A stretch of 64,000 bases of DNA from Sciurus carolinensis (lineage: Eukaryota > Chordata > Mammalia > Rodentia > Sciuridae). Under the pieces are notes generated by a model, which saw nothing but the letters and a program-made list of their open reading frames with translations, was not told the DNA's origin and ran no database searches. The position numbers and the translations under genes were made by a program. Below, piece by piece: positions 12,421 through 25,300 of this stretch. Position 1 is the first letter of the stretch; every line of letters begins with the position of its first letter. The stretch spans positions 6,631,241 to 6,695,240 of the forward strand of contig NC_062213.1 of NCBI RefSeq assembly GCF_902686445.1, given 5' to 3'.

Positions 12421-12964
12421 ATGATATTGCAAAGTTGGGCAGAGGTCTCCCTTGCTCCTTGGCTTGCAAAAGACTACCTTCTTGTTGTGACCTTGCATGG
12501 CCTTCTTCTCTGTCTTCATGCAATCCTGGTGTCTCTTCCTTCTAAGTACAATCCAGTCCCACCTCGAAGGCACCCTTTACCCTTAATCACCTCTTCCAAG
12601 GTTCTACCTCCATCTCTGACCTAGCCACAGTTCAGCCTCTGACATTCTCTCGGGGTGAATCAGGAGTCTCACGTTTAGAATATCCACATGAGTTCTTCTC
12701 CCACAGCCCTGGTAACAGGGTACTGCCATTTTTACCTCTCTCCCCCATATCTATGGCCACTACAAAATATCACCAGATATGTACTCAGGAAATATTTCCC
12801 ACAGAAGTAAATAAGAAAATGAGTGAGTGATGGATACATGATACTACGACAATCAGGTCCTACTCAGAAGAGATATGGTTTCATCAACGAACCATATCAC
12901 AAACTTGAGTTAAAATTATGTTAATAAAGAAACACCAAAGAGAAAAAGGACACCTTATCAATAG

Positions 12965-13230
12965 AAAAATGCCAAACAAAAAAGGATGAGTATGCATGTT
13001 CTCTTTCTCATGTAGAAACTAAGAAAGAAAAAAAAAAATTGATCTGAAATTAGAAGGGGAATCCCCAGGGTCAGAGGAGGGTGCTGGGACAGGGGTGGAA
13101 GATGGGTGAATGCATAGGATCAGCTCAGGCCAAGTTGCATACACATGTGGAAATATCACAAGGAACCTCATTCATTTGCACAAGTAATGCGATACTACAA
13201 TAAGTGTAAGATTAAAAAAGTAAATAAAAG
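12965..13230 (+). mobile_element. Old L1 3' end
   Basis: TCTCTTTCTCATGTAGAAAC near 13000 is the usual end of L1 ORF2, followed by a G-rich part (CAGAGGAGGGTGCTGGGACA) and GGAAATATCACAAGGAACCT, TAATGCGATACTACAATAAG and an A-rich end. Plus strand, 5'-truncated. The 3' UTR differs from the common one in this window. Confidence 0.6.
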
Positions 13231-13574
13231 CCAGGAAGAGAGCCACATTAGAAACTAACTTGATGGCACTTTAATCTTGGACTCAGCCCCCAGAATGTGA
13301 AAGTCTTTAGAAAAAAGAAAGAAATGCAAAGACATTGACTTCAGACCCAATTCCCTAATTTTACAACTTTTTCCTACATCATTTATCAGTGAAGGATAAT
13401 TTGAATATCAATTTCTTCAATGAAATGTTTCTTCAGAAGGAAAGCATCATATTTTTTCATCGAAGTGTCCCTAATGGGTGTGCTCAGTAAGTCACTTAGT
13501 TAGAGGGGGAAAGGAAGAGGTTTTTTTGCTTTGTTTTGTTTTGTTTTTTCCTATAAAGTATACATCGGATATCT

Positions 13575-13720
13575 TGTATTTGTTTCCTCTGGTTCTTATA
13601 AGTGACCTGAGAAGTAGGTGTTATTTCCTCCGTGACAGATAAGCATGTTAAAGTTCAGGAAGCAGGAAGGATTTTTCCAAAGCCTGTGACTCAATGTACC
13701 TGCCTATTCCATTTAGCTCT
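13575..13720 (-). repeat. MIR SINE remnant, antisense
   Basis: GTAGGTGTTATTTCCTCCGT, GACAGATAAGCATGTTAAAG and CAGGAAGCAGGAAGGATTTT follow the order of an antisense MIR core. Diverged. Confidence 0.55.
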
Positions 13721-15319
13721 GTGCATCAACAGGTGGACTCTTATCTCTCCCATTCCTTAACATTAGGGTGAGTCTGCGAATTTCTTCAAGCAGCAGTTCT
13801 ATTCAATGACTTACAGTCTTCTGATCCAGCTTTCATCTGCAGGTGAGAGATTGAGATCTGCTGGGATTCTCCATCCTCAGTCCAACTCCTTGGACATCTG
13901 GAATCTCATGAGCCACTCTGGGGAGGTCTGAAGGAGAACTACCCAGCCAAGCTCAGCCCCAATTGCTAAGTCAAAGAATCATGGACAGTCATTCTAAGCC
14001 ATCATGTTTTTTTTTGACATACCAAACAAAGTTGATACCAACTTCAATATCTAGAAGTTGGTAGAGTGAATATTGTTTTCCACTACCACATGACAATATT
14101 ATCACAAGTGTTAAGTTTCACTGGACTTGTTCTACTTTGGTGTATTTCTGCTATGTGGGTGACAATTTTTGAGGGGAGTTTGACTATTACTTTTAACACA
14201 ATATGAATTGTTGTCTCTGTTACCGCTTGTTAAACATACCTCGACCGCTAGACTAGAACCTCCGTCATGATGGGACGGGTAGGCAGAGCCTGACTTTTTA
14301 ACTGATGAATCACTAGACTCAGTCACCTTCTCAGCACTTCCTATATACTCACAATATTGTTTTCAATTAAAGCAGAGTGAATTGTATCTGTAAAATGTTG
14401 AAACCTTTGAAAGATCTGATGTGAGAAAGAAAATGATGTGATTTATTTATACAGGTCTTTAGAAGTTCATTTAGGCGGCTAATATTAAGAATGGTTTAAA
14501 TAGACCAGAAGGACCAGAGACAGATACAAGCCTAAAGGAGATGTGCTTTCAACAAGAACAACTATACAAAGAGGCTCTGCACTGTGGGACACAAAATAAT
14601 CAACTTATGCAATGTCTCAGGAGAAGAGAGTCTGATTCTTTTATTTCTTTTCATCCTAGGATCACAATTTGCAACTACACACACACAAAAAATTGAATAC
14701 TTAGCAATTTTGAAAAAGGAAGCCATTTCAGATTCTCTCAGAAACCTGTCTCCTTCCACCAGTACGTAGGTGTCAGTAACTCACTCCTGTACACACTCAC
14801 ATCAGGAGAAGAGGCCACACCAGCAACATCCAGAGTATTCCACATAGGCATGCCCTTCTGATGGGTGTCAGTGCTGGGTCAGGTGTTCAGAGAGCTCTTG
14901 GTTAGTCAATGTCAAATTCACAGTTAATCAGACTTTTTCATGAGCACATTGAAAGATTCCTTTGCAGAGGCAAATATTGCTTGTGGTGGAAAAACACTTT
15001 CACATTGGTCACCCCAATGTTCCCAGAAATCTAACGTGGAGAATGGGAAAGAGGGAAGCAGGTGCACCACAGTGGCCTTCAGTTCGTTTTCCAACACGTC
15101 ACCTCCTCTCCTCTAAAGGAGCCTTTCTTCTGCTGGTTTTTTGCTTGGGATCTTATTCCTCCTGGATTTCTCATGGTTGACACTTCTCCTTGTTAAAGTT
15201 TAGGCAAAATGATAACCACTTTAGAGAAGCTGTCTTATTTATCCTATCAAAAAGATTCCTTCAGCCTTCAACCATGGCCCAATCTTATTCAAATTACCTT
15301 ATTTTGTTTTCCCCAGAGT
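13721..15319. other. Unassigned sequence without a supported gene
   Basis: No gene and no repeat recognised. Open frames here are all under 75 codons and overlap on both strands. Confidence 0.5.
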
Positions 15320-15495
15320 AAGTCACACTCTAATTATCTGGACTCTTGATTTCTAGCTTGTTTGCTTTCTGTATCATGTCACTGGAATCTTGCTGGACCA
15401 GGAGCCCTTTTTCTGTTTACTGCTGTATCTCAGGGCCAAAAATGGTGATTGTCATGGTAAAGGTATTTAATAAATACTTGATATCTATCTGAACA
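15320..15495 (+). repeat. L2 LINE 3'-end remnant
   Basis: CAGGAGCCCTTTTTCTGTTT, ACTGCTGTATCTCAGGGCC and GGTATTTAATAAATACTTG lie in the order of the L2 3' end (size statement, 'ctgctgtatc', then 'caataaatatttg'). Confidence 0.7.
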
Positions 15496-17460
15496 AGTGT
15501 GAAAGGTGGGGGCCAAGAAGGCAAATTCCCATACCTCATCATTTGCTGAAGTAGGACACATAGTTTTTAAGTCCTAATTCCAGCGTGCACCTCGCTGCTT
15601 CAAGGTGGCTCACTGCTCAGTGTTACCATGGGCAGGTTGTACTTAGGCTAGCAGAGTGTGTTACAGGACACATATGCACATCATGTCAGTGCACATATAT
15701 CGCGTGTGCAACAAGTGTAGATTTGGAAAAGATGCCTGGGTCAGTGTCAGCCTGCTGCTCATGGGCTCAGGGCTCAGCTGACCACCTACTTCTAATACAC
15801 CCCTCCCAACGTTCTTTGCTTTTCTGATTTCCAGCAAGGTCCCGGCAGACCACACTTCTAAATCATGCAGAATGAAAATGGTGAAAAATGAGATTCTTAA
15901 AATAAATCGAGAGTCCCTGTTCTGCAGTTCAGGCTCTCTGTCTTTGTCGCTGCCTCCGACTCGCCTTCTTCTCACCTTCCACCTCCCCTCACCCAATTCT
16001 GAGAGTTGAATGTTTTGTGTTCTGTGATTTTTAAAAACTCTGTGATGGATGAGAGTCCGTGCCTTGAAGCACGCTGTCAGACTGGAGCCGTTTGTCACCA
16101 GACGCGAGCACCATTCTTTGCCAAGTTGATAGGTGTGAATCACATCTTTGCTTCTGACAAAATGTCAGTGTTATTTGTCACCATCTAATATTTATGCCAC
16201 ATCAGATCGCCACCGCTCGCCATGGGTGGGAACCGTGGGGTAGACAGGCATCTTCTATGATTCTATCAAATCTCTCCCCAAAATAGTCCCTCAGCTCGGC
16301 TCCTCTCCCCAGGTATTATACTACCCAGACTGTGGCAACTGAAGACAAGGCCTGACTCAACCAACCTTGCCTCCAGGGACAGTTGGCCTACCCCTGTTTG
16401 GAACTGCTGTTAACCACAACTGTGTCAATTAACACCTCTATCCATTAAGTCCTCTCCAAGAGTTCCCAGTTCAAGACTATGAAAGAGATTTCTTCAGGGA
16501 TGTTTTAAGACCAGGACAGATGAACCAAAGGGTGATTCCAACAGAGGGCTTCTATGGGACACTGAGGGAAAGGGCTGACGGGAAAGAAGGTCTGACTGTT
16601 CACAGTGTCCACGGTAGTATTCAGAGGCGTCTCATTGTGATGTCTAATATGTAGAAACTACTGAAAACCCTCCAGAGAGAGGGAATATGGGGAGGGATGG
16701 ATAAAGCAAGATGGGCAAACACTGACCCAGTTCGGGACTGGGTGATGGGGCATCAGAACTTACTGCACTGTTTTCTCTGTTTTGCATTTATTTGAAAAAA
16801 TCTCTGGTTTGCCTTGATTTGAATAAATAAAAAGGGAATTTTCCCCTAAGAGTCCTGCAGGTTCCCTGTGCATTCTGCAGACATTCACCCTGTCTCCATA
16901 GGTAACCAGGACAGCAGATCCTTAGAGCAGTCAAAGGTCAGGAACGAGGTAGGAAAATCAAGGTAAAGTTTTGGAAAGCAAAGGAATTTAGGAGCTTATC
17001 CCAGAGGCAGAAACTAAGCAAAAAGTGTAAAATAAGCCAGAAGACAGGCGCACACGTTCTAACAGAACTGGAGGGAGCTCTAGGCGGGCCGGCTTCCTCC
17101 AGCGCATCCTTTCCTCCCATCCTCCTGGGCACTCACTCCGCCCGTGTCTGGCACCAGGATCGGTTTACCTGCCTTCCCAAGTCACCCTTCTCACTGGTCA
17201 CATGGCTGTTTCCTCCACTGATCAGGCGGTCTCTCAGTGCCCCTCGTGCCTCTGGGGCTGGACTCTGTGCACTAACAACGCAGGTGCTTAAGGGATATGT
17301 TTCTGTCAGTCAAGGGGAAAAAAAAGCCCAACAAACAAAAACAGGCTTTGAAAACTAGGAGGATATTCTCAACCCAGGAAAGAAAGAGTCTTATTACCAT
17401 TAGCACTCGGTTACTCCCAAGTTTCTCCTACTTTCCTAAACACTTCCATGCCCTTTATAT
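15496..17460. other. Unassigned sequence without a supported gene
   Basis: No gene or repeat recognised. The 160-codon minus-strand frame at 15661-16143 is the second longest frame in the window. It contains no domain, signal peptide or composition that I recognise, and it overlaps plus-strand frames, so I do not call it a gene. Confidence 0.5.
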
Positions 17461-17464
17461 CCAC

Positions 17465-18005
17465 AGAGAGTTTGGTTTGTCCAGCATGGCATGAACATTT
17501 AAATAGTCAGATATTTGCTCAAATAAAACATCTCCTTTCTCAGCTTAAGGTCTTTTAATAACTTTCTATTGTCCTTCATATAAAATGTGGGTTCCTTGCT
17601 GTAGTCTTGGAGGCCAAGCGTGATTTATTCTCTTGATGTCTCCCAGTGTGTCCTGCACGTCACTTTCTTTTGTCGGAGATCCAGACACAGGGCCCTGTTC
17701 AACCCCAGGTGTAACAGAGGCTTTTCATTCCAGGTTTCCTATCACTCCGCTCCCTCTACCTCTTCCTGCTTTCCTCGATGCCTCGTCTTCAGAGAATCTT
17801 CTAGAGCACTAATGTAAGGCAGCGCTCCCTCATTCCTGCCTCAACAATCACCCAGTTGGAACCCATTATATCCCTTTCTTTCCATCTCCCCCAATCCACA
17901 GTAAGCCTCCTCAGAGAAGGGTGTGTTGGCCGGATGTTCCCTGGTCTCCCAGGAGCTAGCAGTGCCAGGTTCAGAACAGAGAGAGATCACTAGTCAGTGA
18001 ATAAA
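17465..18005 (+). repeat. L2 LINE remnant
   Basis: Order of weak matches to the L2 3' part: CTCAAATAAAACATCTCCTT (about 17518), a pyrimidine-rich stretch at 17740-17900, GTAAGCCTCCTCAGAGAAGG (about 17902) and CAGTGAATAAAGG (about 17996). Very diverged, so boundaries are approximate. Confidence 0.4.
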
Positions 18006-18734
18006 GGCAGGTGGGCAGAGAAGCAGCTCACTAAACAAACAGTCACTACTTACTCGCCAGGTGGCAGACATGGATGAATTTCTTAACATCTTTGACTTTG
18101 TCTCCTTTAAATAATGCCTTTTTGGTTGGATTTAACGTAAAGGCTCCTTAACACAATTGTGAGGCCTGGTCATCTTTATGTTGCTGTTACTCTGCTAAGT
18201 GGTCTTTAAGATTCATTTTCATGCTACACTAACATTATTTAGGGAAGCATTTGTGGAAAAAAAAAATCCTGCTTGCTATATTTTGCATATATTTTTTTAA
18301 AGTCATTAGTCAGAAAAATATCAACTCATCTCTTTGGGCCTAAAAATTAACAAAGTACTGATGGCAAGTGTTTCCACACACTATCTGTTACATTTAGGCA
18401 GGTGGTACCACAACAGTGGTCAAACCCCAGAGCATGCATAGAACTTGATAAACTCCATGTAAATATGAACAGCATCAATTATCTATCACTACGATTGCAT
18501 CTCTCTACTTCAAAGCTTATGTCAAGCCAAGTGATTCCACTCTGTTATGTGGAAGGCACAAGTGAACATACATAAAAATGCAAAGCATAATTTTGTCTTC
18601 ATTTTTACAAAAGTTTTTTAAAAACTCATAAAAATGTTACAGAAAGTCATAAAATCACACCTGCTTACTTCAACAAAAATAGAACAATTGATTTTAAAAT
18701 AGAATGAAATGCCATCACAACATAAACTCATCTC

Positions 18735-18805
18735 TAATTCCCTCGTGTCTGTTCCCAGCGTGGTCCTTAGCATTCTAGATGGTCAATAGGTGTTTGTCAA
18801 AGACA
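18735..18805 (+). repeat. L2 LINE 3'-end remnant (short)
   Basis: CGTGTCTGTTCCCAGCGTGG, TCCTTAGCATTCTAG and TGGTCAATAGGTGTTTGTC resemble the last 70 bases of L2. Confidence 0.5.
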
Positions 18806-19139
18806 TGAGTTAACACGACCATCTAGACAAGAAGTCAGTCAACTTGCAGCAGAATATCGTCTGTTGAGAAGGAAGGGTCTCCTGTCTCCAGGTGAGTTAT
18901 TGGTTATGGACTAAAAGTGCAGTGAGGGACCCAACAGGTTTTGAGGACCCTCACAGCTTAGCAAGGTGCTGATGAGGGAGGCTGTTGTGGTGGCCACCCA
19001 CCATCTGCAGCACTGTCTGTGAAGTTTCCACGGTGTATTGGACACTATCCCTTTTTAGCAAATAATGCAGAGACATAGATCTAGAACTTGTGTTCTCAGT
19101 TCCACAGGAATAACATATAAATGGGGACCAGCCACCACT

Positions 19140-19235
19140 GCAGTTCGTGACCAGGCTCTGCCAGGCAGTAACAGCCTGTGACAGGTCACTACTCTTTCAT
19201 TTCTCTAAACGCCTTCTGAAAATAAAGATGGAGAT
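19140..19235 (+). repeat. MIR SINE remnant
   Basis: CAGGCTCTGCCAGGCAGTAA, CAGCCTGTGACAGGTCACTA and CATTTCTCTAAACGCCTTCT follow the MIR core in sense order. Confidence 0.6.
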
Positions 19236-19374
19236 GATGGAGTAATGACTTCAAGGTCATCTTTTGTTCTTACTCACATGCTTCAAGGGCTTCCCATGTG
19301 CCTGCCCTAACTCTCCTAGATGACTAGCTAGCACACCTCCTGGTTCCCCGAGAGCCCTTTCCTGCCTATTACAG

Positions 19375-19505
19375 TCCTCATTTGGTCCACTTCCCTGTGT
19401 GAGTTCCCATTGGTCTTCAGAGCAGGGACAGCATTTATTCATATTTGCATATATTCATAGCTGATAAAATGCACTAGATGCTCTGAAGGGCTTACTGAAA
19501 GAATG
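19375..19505 (+). repeat. L2 LINE 3'-end remnant
   Basis: GAGCAGGGACAGCATTTATT, then ATATTCATAGCTGATAAAAT and GCTTACTGAAAGAATGAGAG resemble the L2 3' end in order. Diverged. Confidence 0.4.
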
Positions 19506-19950
19506 AGAGAACACATCATCTTCAAAATCCAAGCCTTGTTTCAGAACAAGTGTAAAATAATGCTAAAAGGAATTAGCTGCTGCAATTGTCAGATGCTGAT
19601 TTTTAACCAACAGAGCAGAGAGAACACATTAGGATGACCTATGGCCTCGCACTGGGGACACTCTGCACAGGGAGAACAGCAACTCTTTATGTTTGACTTC
19701 AGAATTGCCACCCCCAAATGCAAGTCATTATCTCTCCATTAAACCCAGCAGTGTGACTCATTCTTCCAGTAATTGTGCACGAGCTGAGTTAATTTGAACC
19801 AGCGTCGATTGGCACCAACACGGGTGATGAAGATTGAAACAGAGAATCCCCAGTGGCATGCTCAGCTCCAAAACATCCCTTCTTCTTTTATTTTTAATAT
19901 TCACTTGCCTGCTCCTGCCCAACAATAATATAATTAGCCACTGGAATTTG

Positions 19951-20058
19951 TATTTTTTGAAATATTTATTTATTTATTTTTTGCAGTTCTGGGGATTGAA
20001 CCCAGGGCCTTGTGCTTGTGAGGCAAGCGCTCTACCAACTGAGCTATCTCCCCAGGCT
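19951..20058 (-). mobile_element. ID-type SINE with target-site duplications
   Basis: Left T-rich tail, then the antisense ID body with little damage: GGGGATTGAACCCAGGGCCT, TGTGCTTGTGAGGCAAGCGC and TCTACCAACTGAGCTATCTC. Flanked by CACTGGAATTTG (19939-19950) and CACTGAAATTTT (20059-20070), ten of twelve matching, which is the target-site duplication of an L1-driven insertion. The best preserved ID in the window, so probably the youngest. Confidence 0.9.
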
Positions 20059-20209
20059 CACTGAAATTTTTAAAATGAAAATATGTTCCTCTCAATTCTG
20101 TATAAAGTTAGCAAATTCTTATAAGCATATAATAAACATGCAGTTTATACCCAAAGGAAGAATAATTTAGAGATAAATTCATGAAAATCATAAAAAGGAT
20201 GGAAGATGT

Positions 20210-20330
20210 TGAATGTGGGTCCTTGTCCAGCTCAACTGCTCAGGACAAAATGTTTATTGAACCTCCTTGAACTTCAGTGTTCTCATCTGTCAAATGGGGT
20301 CAAGGTGATACAAACCTGTCCCTCGGGGGA
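20210..20330 (+). repeat. MIR SINE remnant
   Basis: TGAACCTCCTTGAACTTCAG, TGTTCTCATCTGTCAAATGG and GGTCAAGGTGATACAAACCT form the sense MIR core (cutoff for 'control' counts, then 'atctgtaaaatgggg'). Confidence 0.7.
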
Positions 20331-20869
20331 CTCGCTAGCTGAAGTACTGGAAGTATAAGAACTGGGCAAGCTGAAAACACACCCAAAGGGTCCATGAATT
20401 AGGCAAGTCTAGCTCACTAGCTGAACATTTCAATTGTTGTTTGCCCAAGAGTTTGAAGCCCAGACAGTAAAGCCCTCTGTGTTTGCCTTTCATAGTGTGG
20501 AATGCACTGACACCTGAGGCTGCCATTGTGCAAGCTGCTGTCCTACGAGTCCCAAACCTTCACCACTATGGCTGGCACATCATACACCACCTTTAACAGG
20601 GTCTCACACTCCTCCTCCTTCTTCTCTGAATTTCTGTATTGTCCTCTATTCATGCCTCTTTTTCCTTCCCGTCCTCCATCTCTGCTCCTGCCTGCCTCCC
20701 TCCCTTCTCCTCTCTGGCGTTCTCTTCCTTATCCCCCCTTCTGATTTCTGCCTTCCTCAATGCAATCTGCTCTAACACCATCCCAACTTAGCAGGCAGGA
20801 GAGAGCAGACGGTGCCAAGCTGCAGAGCACAGTCATGGATGTCATCTGCGTCATTCCTCTCTCCTGTTT

Positions 20870-21500
20870 AATTAAGATGTGTCAACTATTAAGCATACAT
20901 ACAAGGAGTGTTTTAAACATGTGCAAAGTGTAAAATGATAAAGAACATCTGAGTCGCCAACCTCCAGTATTTAAGAAGTAGAATATCGTGTTCGACTCTG
21001 AATGTCACGTCCAACCTTCTCAACTCACAGTTGCTTCATCCACGAGAGTTTTGTTTCTTTATTTTCTCTTTTCCCTACGGTTTTGCGACCTTCACAATTA
21101 ATTGTTCATGTCTCTGAAGTCTGCATGAGAGGAACATAAATATAGTGCCTTCTGCAACTTAACAGTTTTACTCAGGATTTGTCCCCAAAGATGGCCCATG
21201 ATGCCGCGTGGCATTTATTCATTCTTCTTCACTCCTGTACAGCACCCTGTCGCACGATGATGATTCCACGGTTCGTTTAGGGTTCTAGACTTCTCAGACA
21301 ATTTTGCTCCAGCTGTTTGTTTTAAGCGAACTTGCTTGGACACGTTTCCTGGGGCACAAGGCAACGCCTTCCCCGAGTTTCCCAGCAGCACAGTGGCTGT
21401 TCCCAGGAAGTGTGTGGCAGGCACTGGGTTGCAGTTCACTCCTCTCAGGGCTGTGTTTTTCTTGCTCTCTGTCCTAAATATCATTTGGACTTATAGATTC
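20870..21500 (-). mobile_element. Ancient L1 (L1M-type), antisense
   Basis: Plus-strand landmarks in the order of an antisense L1M 3' end: CATGTGCAAAGTGTAAAATG (about 20920), CAACCTCCAGTATTTAAGAA (about 20960), ACTCAGGATTTGTCCCCAAA, CATTTATTCATTCTTCTTCA (about 21211), and GCGAACTTGCTTGGACACGT then TTCCTGGGGCACAAGGCAAC (about 21327-21365). Heavily diverged. Confidence 0.45.
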
Positions 21501-22224
21501 TTGTCCTTCTGCGGCTGGGAAATCATGTCTAATTGTAGACATAATTAGATATATTTCTTCTATGAATCATGGACATAAAAGATGATAATGAAGATGTTTT
21601 TCCATGTCCTTATTCTCATTCTTCTTTTCTTATGTTGAATGTACTTGCTCTATTTGTTTGTCCTATTTGAAAATTGGATTCTTTGTCATTTTCTTTTTCA
21701 ATTTTGGGAATTTTCTCATGTATCCTGAGCACAGGTATTTTTTGTCCTGCCTTTCATGCATATCCTGTTGGACTCTGTCTGCCTGATTGGATTTTACCCC
21801 AGAATCATGGCTGTGTCAGGCTTCTTGATGTGCTACGCGGGCTGTGTTACAGGGCTCCTCCACTCGTGATGAGGCGGGAAGACTTGGGGATGCGCTAAGT
21901 CTTTTAGCCAGACGTCGCCCTGGTCAGGACTGGCAAGCAGGTCCTGCTCACTCTGTCTTCTCATGACTCTAAACTCAATCTAGGAATTGAATCCTAAGAA
22001 ATGAAAACCAGGAGTAAGGAAAGAGTAGGCAGAGACAGTGTTAGGGACACTAAAGCGCTCAAGGGGTGACCAACGACCTCATATCAGGGAAGCTAATAAA
22101 CTGGATGTGCCCATCGGAGTTGATGCACATGTCCTATAGGCCTCAAAAAACCCAGAAACATTCAAATTCCTTCTTTGTGTCAGATTTGGAGGTCACATTA
22201 GCAATATTTAGAGTTGTTGCTTAA

Positions 22225-22383
22225 GACTAGTCTCTGTATCACCCTTTTGCCAATTAGAAAAGGCAGACACAAAGTATGTAAGTAACTTTCCAAAGTTCAT
22301 GCAGATACTATGTTAAGGGTTTAAGATTCACATTCTTTGTTGTCTGGTATCAAAATCCCATTCTTCACACTATGCCACACTCT
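22225..22383 (-). repeat. MIR SINE remnant, antisense
   Basis: AATTAGAAAAGGCAGACACA, GTAAGTAACTTTCCAAAGTT, then TTTAAGATTCACATTCTTTG and CATTCTTCACACTATGCCA match the antisense MIR order including its diagnostic CACTATGCCA end. Confidence 0.7.
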
Positions 22384-25300
22384 ATCTGGGTGACCTTGAT
22401 GTTTGGTGTTATAAAGACATAAACATCAGTACCACAGCTAAAACAAAATCTAGGATGGAAACATAAATTTAAGGGAATGCAAGGGCTTGCAAAATGCCTT
22501 TTTATGTTATATAAGGCACATTGTTGAATACTCAGCCACTATTGCACAGAAAATGGACAGGTATTTGTCAAAGAAAAACTAAAATAAATGTATGCAGAGG
22601 AATAAGTGTACAATGGGGTATTTTCATTGCAAGGAATTCTCAGCCTTATAATGCTGAGGCTCCTGACAGGGAAGTCCAAATGAGAATTTCTCTTATATTT
22701 TGCTATTTGGCACTTAGAAGACAATATCTGATTCCTTTGAATTCTGACTCTGATGAATTTGCATTTGAAGAGTAGTTTCTGAGTGCAGAGTTCAAGGTGC
22801 AATGTTTCAAAAGCAAAAAGCAATTCTTGTGATTTTTGATGTCAGAAATTGTGGTTCTCAGGAAAACAGAGATGGAAAGGAGCCCTACTGTAATGAGAAC
22901 AATGACTTAACGGGAGATTTGGTGACATGGACATCCCTCTGTGAAGGCCCGTCCTCGAAGTCTGACATTTCCTCAGTGTGCCCCAACGCAGGCTTCAACA
23001 TGCCTTTACTATCAACTGCTGTACCTTTCTGAGGGAAGAATAAAAATGATCTAGAACTGGTTCTCAAACACCAGATGGAGTTTTATTGAGAACTATCTGT
23101 TTTTTTCTTGAGAGTATCCATATATTTCCTGGTATATGCCATTTGATGAATTGCAGATTTGCAACCTTTTGAGGTGGTTTTCTTGTCCCTGGGCAGTTTA
23201 GTGACTATGTGGTCTTGCTTTGTTGGCTAAAAGGTCAACATATCCAATATGGACCCAATTTGAGATCATTTACTTCAGTACCATGAATACTCCCGTACTC
23301 ATTTGTGCCTGAGTCCTTTCTTTTAGGAAGGAATTCTAGCCTTAAAATCATACACTTATCAACCACAGCACAGACTCAACAGAGTTTGAATGCATTTGTA
23401 GTTACACTGTTGGTATCACCATAGATGAGTTTCCCAAGGTGCAATAGGGAACGTTTTCTTCCCTGTAGGAGGGACAGCCACGGATGTGGTTGGGAGATCA
23501 GTAAGAGATGGGAGATCAGTAGGAGAAGAGCATGAGTTACTACAGAAAACGAGGAGCATCTGGCTGAATGGAAGAAGTAGGTACTTGAACTCAGGTCAAG
23601 TCCAAGTCCTTTCTTTTCCACTATTCACCCATCACCTCGGGAGAAGTGCCATTGCCCTTCTCAGCTAATCCATATGAAAGCAGGGAAATATGGTCTTCTA
23701 GAACTGTTGGATCAGCTAAATGTAACTGGGGGGAAGACGCCAAGCACAGAAGCAGACTCTTACGAAAAGGTACTTCCAGGTCTCTGGCAAGGAGCACTTT
23801 TGGGTCTGAATTGTGGAGAATAGAACTAAAAACAGAGCCAATGGACAGTCTGCCCTAAAGGTGGGCACAGTCTAAAAGTCAAAATGAATGGCACACATGT
23901 ATGGGTAGGGATGAGGCTCTATGTTCTAACAGAGATGAAGAGAAAGGGCAATATGTGCCTATAAAGAGAGGTGTAGAAACTGAAAGGAAAACAGAATGTG
24001 GGTCAGTTATTCAATTCCCAATGCTGAGAAGCATCCTAGCTTCTCCTTAGGTGAGGTAGGAGAGAGGGCATGGGAGAGGGATAGTACGAGACCACCTGGG
24101 GCTCTCCACTCCACCAGGACCCCTCAGCCCCACCCACACTCACCCCTGAAGTCCTTCCTGGGACAAGAAACTGGGACATCTTGTGGTCAAAGGGAGGAAG
24201 CTACATGACCACAAGGGGAATTCAAGACCCCAAAGGGAAGTCTGGATCTTGGGTAAGCGTGATAGTGGAGGGACTGACCTAAAGTTAATCTGTTGCTAGT
24301 TAATGTATGGTTAGCACTACGATTTGTTCCCCTTCTTTGTATTTTCTGCGGGGTTTTGGTGGCAGAATTATGCGTGGGCAGTAGAGAATTTATGTCAAAT
24401 TCATCTTTCAATCAAGATGCCAGTCAACCCAGTTCTATCCAGGGACGAAAGGGAAGAAGCAACACAGCCTAACAAAAGCCAGTTAACTGTGTAGACGGGG
24501 CCTTGAGCTACTTCTCATCAGCTTGGCCTTCTCTTCTTTCCCAGAGTGTTGCCTTTCCTTTTCAATAAGCCCCTGACTTGCCTGCCAGCCCTGGTGTCTT
24601 GCTCAGTTCGTTGCTTGGGATGCCAAGAACCTGTACCGGGGAACCCGCTGGGACTCCTGCCCGTGTGCTGGAACACTTCCTTCAGCTGTTTCTCCAGCTC
24701 ACGGTCCGCGATTTCTGCTGAGCATCCTGAAGAAGGACCCTGCTCCGTCTCCCCTTCCCCTCCAGGTCCTCTTCCCTCACACTGGGTTTGTCCCCAGACT
24801 GCCTTCATGCAATGCAGTCTGCGTGTGTGGGTAGATAACCAATAACAACATGTTACCTAAAAACTAAGTAATAAAAATGATGGAGAAGGACTTAGGATGC
24901 AAAAGGTAGGAGAGAATAAAATACTTTAAAAAGAGGCCTACGGATATATCCTTGTACCAATGAGATGTTATTCAATTGAATTAGGAATCACAATGAGTTA
25001 TATGACCTGGTAACAGTAATTGCATTAAGTAATCATATTATTTCAATAATAAAATAAACCCATTGAAACATATTATTTTTACAGTAATTATTCAACTAAT
25101 TTAGATGTGGCACTGGATGGTGTCCTCATGTCTGCATTTTATTATCTTCTTACTCTCTCCAGCTAGAAGAACCCTGTCCTTGGCAACCATGCTCATTCAC
25201 AGGTACAGAGAATTTTCACTTGTTCTTCCAAAGTGTTTTAACACATTATCCTGACTTAATCCTTGTACAGAGCTCTGGTTCCGAAGGTCTCCTGGATCCC

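Noticed and set aside
15661..16143. 160-codon minus-strand open frame
   Set aside because: No known family, no signal or membrane segment, overlapped by plus-strand frames. In 64 kb, one or two such frames are expected by chance.
19951..20058. tRNA-like A and B boxes on the minus strand
   Set aside because: It is the tRNA-derived ID SINE, with T-rich tail and target-site duplications, not a tRNA gene. The same applies to 11953-12050 and 40190-40274.
24546..24800. Possible retroviral LTR U5 (TTTTCAATAAGCCCCTGACT, then GATGCCAAGAACCTGTACCG)
   Set aside because: No LTR start, no matching ends, no primer-binding site and no target duplication that I can see. Resemblance is limited to a short stretch.
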